From Deinococcus sp. Marseille-Q6407 (GTDB lineage Bacteria > Deinococcota > Deinococci > Deinococcales > Deinococcaceae), in NCBI RefSeq assembly GCF_946848805.1, contig NZ_CAMPFU010000004.1, positions 124,001 through 188,000 on the forward strand: DNA of 64,000 nt. Direction: 5' to 3'. Within the stretch, counting starts at the first letter, position 1. Each line of letters begins with the position of its first letter. The translations under genes were made by a program, and so were the position numbers. Positions 58,244 to 64,000 of the stretch are shown here, one piece after another. The notes under the pieces are model-generated. The model worked only from the letters and a program-made list of their open reading frames with translations, searched no databases and was not told the DNA's origin.

Positions 58244-60567
58244 TACCGTACTGGCTTCAGCTGCAATACCTGGGTCTTGCCCCAGTCGGCGGGCCGGGTG
58301 CTCATCGGGAGGTAGTCGCCGCTGGCCCAGCCGCGCAGCTGGCTGCGGGCGTAGGGTGACAGCGGATTGCCGCTTTGTCCCAGGGTGCCGGTAAAGCGGC
58401 TGGCGTCCGGGTCCGACAGGTCAATCAGTTGCCGGTAGCTGGCGGCGTGGGTGAAATCGAGGGTGCCATCCTGGCGGTTGGGACGGGCCACATTCACCGT
58501 GTCGCTGCCACCCGGTGCTGCTATCCGGGCGTTAAACAGCGGCGCCAGCGCCCGGATTTCCCCGAAAGCACCGTGGGCGCTGTAGGCCCGGTGAACCTGA
58601 CCGTAGGGCCGCTGTGCCGCTTTTTGTGCGGCTGTTTCCAGGGTCTGTGCCAGCAGGTCCGGACACGGCGCCACCTGAGCACACAGCGGCCGCTCTGCCT
58701 TCAGCGCCTGGGCTACGGCGCGGGTGCTGGGATCGCTGCCCAGCGCCGCTTTGCCCTGGGCTTTCAGTTCGGCCAGCCACCACTCGAACACTGTGGCGGC
58801 CTGCGAATCGGTGCTCAGTCGGCCGTCCCAGGCTTTCAGCCCGTCCAGCGCTGCGGTGGCTGGGGCACTCAGCCCGGCGCGGGGGGTCGCCAGCAGCGCC
58901 GCTTTCATCTCGCGCCAAGGCCCGCTGAGTGGGTCGTTCTGAAGCTCGGCCAGGTCGTCCAGCGTCAGGCCGTGGGTGCCCTGCAGCCGCTCAGTGATGC
59001 GTGCCGAGCGGTAGGGGTCGGCCCAGGCGCGGTCGTTGGTCATCAGCCAGGGATAGCCCGGCGGCACCGAACGGTTGTTGGCCGTGACCACCAGCCCGTC
59101 GGCTGGGTTGAAGGTCTGTGGCAGTTCCCCGAACGGCACCCAGCCCTGCCAGCGGTGCTCGCTGTCGGCCGGCACCGGCAGGCTGCCGTCCCACCCCCGG
59201 CGCACCGGCACCCGCCCCGGCGCGATATAGCCCACGTTGCCGTCTACGTCGGCATACACGAAGTTCTGGCTGGGCCCCACATAAGCCTGCATCGCCGTGA
59301 GAAATTCGTTCCAGTTCTGCGCCCGGTTGACCCCCAGATAAGCTTTCAGGGTGGTGTCGCCGTCCATCAGGGTGGGCCAGCTCAGCGCCAGCTTCGAACC
59401 CTTCGGCCCGTCCACCACCGAGCTGACCACCGGGCCGAAGTCGCTGTCTTCCAGCGTCAGATGCACGTCCTCAGCGCCCTTGACCTGGATAATCTCCTCG
59501 TGGGTTCGCAGCGCTGCTCCGGCCGGCAGCACGAAAAAGTCCTGCACGTCGGGGTTGTGGTTGGTCACGCCCCAGGCAATTCGCTCGTTGCGCCCGATCA
59601 CTACGGCCGGCAGTCCCGGAATGGTGGCCCCGATGCTGTGCAGCGACGGCCCCTGGATTTCGGCCAGATACCACAGCATCGGGCTTTGCAGCTTGAGGTG
59701 GGGATCGTCGGCCAGCATGGGTTTGCCGCTGGCGGTGTGCGCGCCGGAAATCACCCAGTCGTTGCTGCCACGGCTGGCCTCGAACTCCATGCCCAGCTTC
59801 CGGACGGCGGCCAGCTGCCGCTGCAGCTCCTGCAGGTGCGCGGCCGGCAGGTCGGCCGCGCAGGCGGTTCCGGCGCTGCTGGCGTCCTTTCCGGTCACCG
59901 GCAGTTCGTCACGGCTCAGGATGGTGGGCCCCGAGGCCGGGTAGGGCGGGTTCAGCCGGCTGAGTGCAGCGGGGCCTTCGCTGCGGCACAGCTTCCAGTT
60001 CTCCAGTTCCTGTTCCCAGTTGCCGCCCAGGTCAAAAGCCATCAGCTTGCTCCAGGCCACCGAGTCCACATCGGTCCAGGGCTCGGGCCGGTAGCCCAGA
60101 ATCAGAAATTCGGGTGCCGTCTTGCCCAGTGCGAACCCGGCATTGACGCCGGCCGTATAAGCCGAGATCAACCGCCGGGACTCGGGGTCCAGGGCTTGCA
60201 GCGCCGAAGTGGCTGCCCGCTGAAAGCCCCAGGTCCGTAGGAAACGGTCCTGTTCCAGCGCCGCTGGCCCCAGCACCTCCGACAGCCGCCCCTGCGCGAT
60301 GCGCCGCTGGAAATCCAGCTGCCAGGCCCGGTCCTGGGCGTGGACCAGCCCCAGCGCGTACACCGCGTCGGTGTCGCTGGCCGCCCGGATATGGGGAATA
60401 CCGGACTGGTCGCGGGTCACCGTAACTCCCTCGCCCAGCCCGCTGACATTCAGTGCGCCGGTCAGTTGCGGTAGGGTCTGAGACCGGACATAAAGCAAAG
60501 CCAGCAGTGACGCCAGCATGGCGGCCAGCAACAGCCCCAGGCCGGCCCTCAGCAGAGTTTTGAGCAT
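58243..60567 (-). CDS. Penicillin acylase-family Ntn-hydrolase
   Basis: 774 aa. A signal-anchor helix (LRAGLGLLLAAMLASLLALL) leads into an alpha subunit (VTRDQSGIPHIRAASDTDAVYALG; HAQDRAWQLDFQRR), then the self-cleavage point and nucleophile Ser in EASRGSNDWVISGAHTASG (about residue 250), then the beta subunit. Family members deacylate penicillins, cephalosporins or acyl-homoserine lactones, so quorum-signal degradation is one option. It should act outside the membrane. The ATG is preceded at 5 nt by TAGACT. Confidence 0.9.
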   Translation of the reverse strand: MLKTLLRAGLGLLLAAMLASLLALLYVRSQTLPQLTGALNVSGLGEGVTVTRDQSGIPHIRAASDTDAVYALGLVHAQDRAWQLDFQRRIAQGRLSEVLGPAALEQDRFLRTWGFQRAATSALQALDPESRRLISAYTAGVNAGFALGKTAPEFLILGYRPEPWTDVDSVAWSKLMAFDLGGNWEQELENWKLCRSEGPAALSRLNPPYPASGPTILSRDELPVTGKDASSAGTACAADLPAAHLQELQRQLAAVRKLGMEFEASRGSNDWVISGAHTASGKPMLADDPHLKLQSPMLWYLAEIQGPSLHSIGATIPGLPAVVIGRNERIAWGVTNHNPDVQDFFVLPAGAALRTHEEIIQVKGAEDVHLTLEDSDFGPVVSSVVDGPKGSKLALSWPTLMDGDTTLKAYLGVNRAQNWNEFLTAMQAYVGPSQNFVYADVDGNVGYIAPGRVPVRRGWDGSLPVPADSEHRWQGWVPFGELPQTFNPADGLVVTANNRSVPPGYPWLMTNDRAWADPYRSARITERLQGTHGLTLDDLAELQNDPLSGPWREMKAALLATPRAGLSAPATAALDGLKAWDGRLSTDSQAATVFEWWLAELKAQGKAALGSDPSTRAVAQALKAERPLCAQVAPCPDLLAQTLETAAQKAAQRPYGQVHRAYSAHGAFGEIRALAPLFNARIAAPGGSDTVNVARPNRQDGTLDFTHAASYRQLIDLSDPDASRFTGTLGQSGNPLSPYARSQLRGWASGDYLPMSTRPADWGKTQVLQLKPVR

Positions 60568-60572
60568 GTTGC

Positions 60573-60578
60573 AGTCTA
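60573..60578 (-). promoter_or_regulatory. Leaderless -10 of the penicillin acylase gene (TAGACT)
   Basis: TANNNT hexamer 5 nt from ATG 60567 on the minus strand. Confidence 0.5.
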
Positions 60579-60655
60579 CTGGAAAGGTCTGGCTCTCGGG
60601 TGCTCGGCGTGGGGGAGAGGCACGACCATAGCTCGCTCACGGTGAAAAATGAAGC

Positions 60656-60694
60656 CAAAAAAGACCAGCCCGGCGGGCAAGTTGGCCGGGCTGG
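60656..60694 (-). terminator. Terminator of the low-complexity protein gene
   Basis: CCAGCCCGGC (60665-60674) pairs with GCCGGGCTGG (60685-60694). Read on the minus strand the stem is followed by TCTTTTTT. Confidence 0.8.
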
Positions 60695-60739
60695 ATTTTG
60701 CAGCGGATGCTGCTCGTCTTATATCGGTATGGCCGGGCC

Positions 60740-61252
60740 TTACTGGCCGCTGGTGCTGGTCTGGCTGGCTGTCTCGCTGCCGGTGCCAGTGCTAGTGTCG
60801 GTGCTGCTGGCATCAGTGCCAGCGCTGGCACTGTCCATGCCGGACGCAGTATCCGTACCCGAAGCGTCCGTGCCCGAAGCTGTATCCGTAGCAGCGTCGC
60901 TGGCCGTTTCTGTGCCAGAAGCGCTGTCATTTCCACTGACCACACCGGTTGTGCCGCCGGCGGTGCTGGCCGGGGTATCGGTGTCACTGGAAGTCGCTTC
61001 AGTCAGGCTAGGTGCGGTATTGGCAGCGCTGCTGGTTCCGGCGTCCGGGGCGTCGCTGCTGCTGGGCTGGTCGCTGCTCTGGGTGGTCTGGCTTTGCTGG
61101 CCGGGGCCGGCCTCACCTTCTACAGCATTTACTACGGGCATTTCGCCGGCACCTTCGCCGGTTTTCTGCGAAGTGCGTGGCTGGGTCAGGCCCATAAAGG
61201 CCACCATCAGCACAGTGATCAGGACTGCGGCAATCAGTTCGGGATTTTTCAT
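60740..61252 (-). CDS. Membrane-anchored Ser/Thr/Asp/Gly-rich low-complexity protein
   Basis: 170 aa. One N-terminal helix (IAAVLITVLMVAFMGL) is followed by about 140 residues made almost only of Ser, Thr, Ala, Asp, Gly and a few Gln/Pro, with repeated TxSGTD/TASG units. There are no Cys and almost no aromatics. GGAGG precedes ATG 61252, and TATAGT at 61335-61340 (minus strand) is a likely -10. It has its own terminator, which supports a real gene. The acidic, disordered, exposed tail suggests a surface or envelope role. No family recognised. Confidence 0.75.
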   Translation of the reverse strand: MKNPELIAAVLITVLMVAFMGLTQPRTSQKTGEGAGEMPVVNAVEGEAGPGQQSQTTQSSDQPSSSDAPDAGTSSAANTAPSLTEATSSDTDTPASTAGGTTGVVSGNDSASGTETASDAATDTASGTDASGTDTASGMDSASAGTDASSTDTSTGTGSETASQTSTSGQ

Positions 61253-61334
61253 AGTGTGTTCCTCCGTCGGTGTCTGGTCGAGATGAAGCCGGCAGCTGAC
61301 TGCTCAGCGCCTCCGGCCTGTACCTGATTTCCCG

Positions 61335-61340
61335 ACTATA
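61335..61340 (-). promoter_or_regulatory. Candidate -10 of the low-complexity protein gene (TATAGT)
   Basis: Lies 82 nt upstream of ATG 61252 on the minus strand, and the gene has a Shine-Dalgarno, so a leadered mRNA is expected. TATAAT at 61410-61415 on the plus strand is a possible divergent -10 for nudC. Confidence 0.35.
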
Positions 61341-61454
61341 GCGCCCTCCTTTTTGGCGTGGTTGCCTGCCGGCTTAAGTCAGCTCAGAGAAACGGCACCC
61401 TTCTACTTTTATAATCGAATTACATAAGTAAAGTCTCTGCTTCAATACCCCTCT

Positions 61455-61460
61455 TATACT
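61455..61460 (+). promoter_or_regulatory. Leaderless -10 of nudC (TATACT)
   Basis: TANNNT hexamer 5 nt from ATG 61466. Confidence 0.5.
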
Positions 61461-61465
61461 CAACC

Positions 61466-62317
61466 ATGCTTGCCTTCACGCGCCCAGACGACTTCCTGGC
61501 CACACCCATCCCCCTTACCCCAGAACACCGGCTGATCCTGATTGCCCCCGACGGCCGCAGCCTCCTGCCCCCCGGCCCCGAGGGCTGGCCGCGCCTGGGA
61601 GATGTTCCCGCTAAGGCAGTGGCTGAAGCTCCCATCAGCCTGGGCCACTGGCAAGGTGCCGCTTATGCCGTAGCCCACAGCACCAGCGGATTTGCCCCAG
61701 ATGCTGGAGCGATCAGCCTGCGTCAGCTGGCGGCTGCAGGAGATGAAGAGACAAGCGGCCTGGCCGGCTACGCAGTACAGCTGCTGGAGTTTCATCAGAC
61801 CCACCGCTTTTGCGGCCGCTGTGGCACGCCCACCGAAGCCCTCGGCCGAGAACATGCCCGGCGCTGCCCAGCCTGTGGGCTCACCGTCTATCCACGGGTG
61901 GCGCCCGCCATCATGGCCCTGATCTGGCGCGGTGAGGGACCCGAGCGCGAGTTCTTACTGGCGCGGGGGCCACGGCACACTCCAGGCATGTTCTCGGTGG
62001 TGGCCGGCTTCGTGGAACCCAGTGAAACTCTGGAAGACTGCTGCCACCGCGAGGTGCGCGAAGAACTGGGCGTCACCATCCGCAGCCCCCAGTACCGGAT
62101 GTCGCAGCCCTGGCCGCTGCCGCATTCGCTGATGGTGGCCTTCAGTGCAGAGTATGTTGCCGGTGACATCGTGCCGCAACCGGGCGAGATCGAAGAAGCC
62201 CGCTGGTTCCGCGCCGACCAGCTGCCGCCCATCCCGGGAAGCATCAGCTGCGCCCATCACCTGATTCAGGCCGGCGTGCGAGAAGCTTTAGACGATCTCT
62301 TACCTAAGCGATCTTAG
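61466..62317 (+). CDS. nudC: NAD(+)/NADH pyrophosphatase
   Basis: 283 aa Nudix hydrolase that cleaves NADH to NMNH and AMP and can remove NAD caps from RNA. A four-cysteine zinc ribbon (FCGRCGTPTE; RCPACGLTVYPR) precedes the Nudix box GFVEPSETLEDCCHREVREE (continuing LGV) and the NADH-specific motif SQPWPLPHSLMVAF. All expected parts are present. Monocistronic by layout, with a leaderless promoter. Confidence 0.94.
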   Translation: MLAFTRPDDFLATPIPLTPEHRLILIAPDGRSLLPPGPEGWPRLGDVPAKAVAEAPISLGHWQGAAYAVAHSTSGFAPDAGAISLRQLAAAGDEETSGLAGYAVQLLEFHQTHRFCGRCGTPTEALGREHARRCPACGLTVYPRVAPAIMALIWRGEGPEREFLLARGPRHTPGMFSVVAGFVEPSETLEDCCHREVREELGVTIRSPQYRMSQPWPLPHSLMVAFSAEYVAGDIVPQPGEIEEARWFRADQLPPIPGSISCAHHLIQAGVREALDDLLPKRS

Positions 62318-62324
62318 GTAAGAG
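62297..62324. repeat. Perfect palindrome spanning the nudC stop codon
   Basis: CTCTTACCTAAG (62297-62308), 4-nt loop CGAT, CTTAGGTAAGAG (62313-62324). The TAG stop lies in the right arm. No U-tract follows. A second hairpin (AGGCAGGGC 62393-62401 with GCCCTGCCT 62418-62426) stands before the convergent gene; together they may end both transcripts. Confidence 0.7.
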
Positions 62325-62435
62325 AGGGGGAATTTTCTTCCCGACCTCTTCCCCTCAAAACATCTCCGAGGCCCCTTCTCGTCCATTCTGTAAGGCAGGG
62401 CCTAAATATCCTTCCTAGCCCTGCCTCTCCAGAAC

Positions 62436-63542
62436 TCAGCCTTCGGGCAGCTGAGGTTTCTGCTGCCCCCGGAACAGATCTTTACCCGCCTCTGTCTTCA
62501 AGTCCACCCGCTGACCAGTTCTCGCACTTTCGTATAGGGCGTCCATCACTACATGATCGGCCACGCCTTCCTCGCCCGGAGTCCAGGGAGTCTGACCACT
62601 GCGAATGCACCCAGCAAAGTGATCGAACTCGTTACCGAACTGATCATAAGAAGGAAATGCCGGCTGATGCTGGCCTTCCTGGTCTTCCAGCGTCACTTTA
62701 AGACCCTGATAATCGAAGGCTGGATCCATCAGCGCCATGCCTTTTTCGCCCAGAACACGCAGCATAGAAACCCGCTGCGCCGCGTAGCTGGTCTGACAGG
62801 TCGCCACCACACCGCCAGAAAAGCCCATCATCCACGACAGACGTTCCTCAACTTCAGTAAAGCGCTCGTCATCCTGCGGCTGATTCAGCTGGGCAAACAC
62901 CCACTGCGGCTCTTCAGCCATGACAAAACGGACCGTGTTCAGCGAGTACAGGCCGATGTCAGGCAGGGCACCGCCGCCGGCCAGGTCTTTTTTCAGCCGC
63001 CAGGCAGCAGGGTCGTCCTGAACCTGGGCATTAATGGAATCCAGGGCACGGATGGTTCCCAGCCGTCCACTCTGCACCGCGTCACGCACCGCCCAGTACT
63101 CGGGAGTGTACTGGCAGCGGTAAGCGGTCATCAGCAGCACGCCGGCATCCTGGCAGGCCTGCACCATTGCCCGGGCATCGTCTGCGCTAACGCCCAACGG
63201 CTTTTCACAGAGCACCTGCTTGCCCATTTTTGCGGCCCGCTCCACGTACTCACGGTGCAGCGAGTTGGGCAACACGATATAGACAGCCTCCACATCCTCG
63301 CGGTCTTTCAGCTGCTCGAACTGCTCGTAGGTATAAACGTCGTCGTCGCTCAGGTCCAGGGCCTGAGCAAAAGCCCGACCTTTTTCCACGTCACCCGTGA
63401 CCAGAGCAGCGACATAAGCGTGCTCACTGGTGCGGGCGGCTGGAATCAGTTCATCGGCGCTGAGTTCACCGATACCGACAATGGCGTAGCCGACGCGCCG
63501 GGTTTTGGGCTCGGGCAAGGGAAGATCCGGTTTCAGAGACAT
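62436..63542 (-). CDS. Gfo/Idh/MocA-family NAD(P)-dependent oxidoreductase
   Basis: 368 aa. N-terminal Rossmann fold GYAIVGIGELSADELIPAAR and the family's catalytic EKP motif in GKQVLCEKPLGVSADDARAM (about residue 120), followed by TAYRCQYTPEYW and a C-terminal alpha/beta domain. The family acts on sugars or inositols. The specific sugar is not evident. ATG 63542 is preceded at 6 nt by TACGGT. Confidence 0.9.
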   Translation of the reverse strand: MSLKPDLPLPEPKTRRVGYAIVGIGELSADELIPAARTSEHAYVAALVTGDVEKGRAFAQALDLSDDDVYTYEQFEQLKDREDVEAVYIVLPNSLHREYVERAAKMGKQVLCEKPLGVSADDARAMVQACQDAGVLLMTAYRCQYTPEYWAVRDAVQSGRLGTIRALDSINAQVQDDPAAWRLKKDLAGGGALPDIGLYSLNTVRFVMAEEPQWVFAQLNQPQDDERFTEVEERLSWMMGFSGGVVATCQTSYAAQRVSMLRVLGEKGMALMDPAFDYQGLKVTLEDQEGQHQPAFPSYDQFGNEFDHFAGCIRSGQTPWTPGEEGVADHVVMDALYESARTGQRVDLKTEAGKDLFRGQQKPQLPEG

Positions 63543-63548
63543 GCTTTC

Positions 63549-63554
63549 ACCGTA
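63549..63554 (-). promoter_or_regulatory. Leaderless -10 of the Gfo/Idh/MocA gene (TACGGT)
   Basis: TANNNT hexamer 6 nt from ATG 63542 on the minus strand. Confidence 0.4.
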
Positions 63555-63625
63555 GCGTCTGACCCATCCTGGCGGTTACGAAGCGGCTTTAGGGTCCGGT
63601 TATTCTGTCTGCCCTTCTGAGCAGC

Positions 63626-64000
63626 TCAATGGCTCACTTCATCCACTGTGTCAGGGCCCTGCAGCGGGTCAGTCACAGCAGGTACAGTGTCCTGGTTCCC
63701 ACAGGGACAGGCTTGTCCAGCTGTGACTGGCGTGCCGCAGCTGAGGCAGACCAGTGGGCCCTGATACCCCGGCAGCGGCCGGGGTGGCTCCAAGTCCCAG
63801 GGCGGCATCACCTGTAGGCCGGGCGGGGCCTGGCCCGGCTCGTGCTTGAAAGTGCTGAATACTAGCCAGATTCAGGACGCCGTCACGCACCATTTCCAGC
63901 GGCTGGCCTTCCAGCAGGGTTTCGGCCGTTTCATTGTGGACGGCCAGGCGCATGATCAGTTGCTGCATGCCTACCACCAGCGCCAGTGCCAGCATGGCGT
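63626..64000 (-). pseudogene. Partial, frameshifted gene with C-terminal zinc-ribbon-like motif
   Basis: Runs off the window edge. The visible N-terminal part (MQQLIMRLAVHNETAETLLE, later LNLASIQHFQARAGPGP) and the C-terminal part (MPPWDLEPPRPLPGYQG, then LVCLSCGTPVTAGQACPCG) are in different frames, offset by +1 near 63820-63835. Dropping one C from a C-run joins them. CxxC and CPC suggest a metal-binding ribbon. The true start may be at ATG 63995 or beyond the window. Family not recognised. Confidence 0.5.

Noticed and set aside
58375..60240. 621-codon open frame on the plus strand
   Set aside because: Lies wholly opposite the penicillin acylase gene, which has clear catalytic motifs; the antisense product has none.

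Overview
This window is a GC-rich chromosomal segment that looks like Deinococcus. Several features point there. At least thirteen genes carry a TANNNT -10 hexamer only 5-9 nt upstream of the start codon with no Shine-Dalgarno, which is the leaderless-mRNA layout known from this genus. MurE lacks the diaminopimelate-type DNPR motif, as expected for an ornithine-containing wall. A DUF4388/small GTPase/roadblock module and a DHA2 transporter with a very large insert are also present. Species cannot be named from the sequence. I saw no rRNA, tRNA, CRISPR array or intact IS. No gap between genes exceeds 300 bases.

Layout. 0-5.5 kb: a frameshifted carbon-starvation permease, a LysR regulator, and a MarR-DHA2 efflux pair. 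5.5-13 kb: a histidine-utilisation operon (hutU, hutG, hutI, a YjiH-like permease, hutH) with a divergent IclR regulator; its urocanase lacks about 110 internal residues. 13-19.1 kb: two tandem DUF1990 genes, then hemE-hemH-hemY and dedA. 19.2-22.3 kb: a 145-bp MITE-like element at the rsgA promoter, then the DUF4388-GTPase-roadblock module. 22.5-24 kb: a sulfite-oxidase-like molybdoenzyme and a VOC protein.

24.1-33.2 kb is the most interesting stretch. A tightly overlapping nine-gene array encodes a type III polyketide synthase, a methyltransferase, an FAD monooxygenase, a GT1-type glycosyltransferase, all four dTDP-L-rhamnose enzymes and an exported phospholipase D-like protein. The gene set predicts a methylated, hydroxylated phenolic polyketide (probably a phenolic lipid) decorated with rhamnose. 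The synthase has one in-frame stop codon and the PLD gene one frameshift.

33-47.7 kb: fhs and sstT, then a molybdenum region with XdhC, a PaoABC-type aldehyde oxidase with its MocA-like cytidylyltransferase, and a YjgC-type formate dehydrogenase with DUF1641 protein and FdhD. paoA and paoC are broken. 47.7-64 kb: a lipoprotein subtilase, HU, a cadA-arsR metal-efflux operon, an SPFH protein, a paired SMR exporter with TetR, murE, a frameshifted PAP2 phosphatase, a GNAT protein, a penicillin-acylase-family protein, a low-complexity membrane-anchored protein, NudC, a Gfo/Idh/MocA oxidoreductase and a broken partial gene at the edge.

Seven frameshifts in six genes all have the same sign, and each is repaired by removing one base, usually from a short homopolymer. 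That suggests a systematic sequence problem or recent decay. Two nonsense substitutions and the urocanase deletion cannot be explained by homopolymer error.
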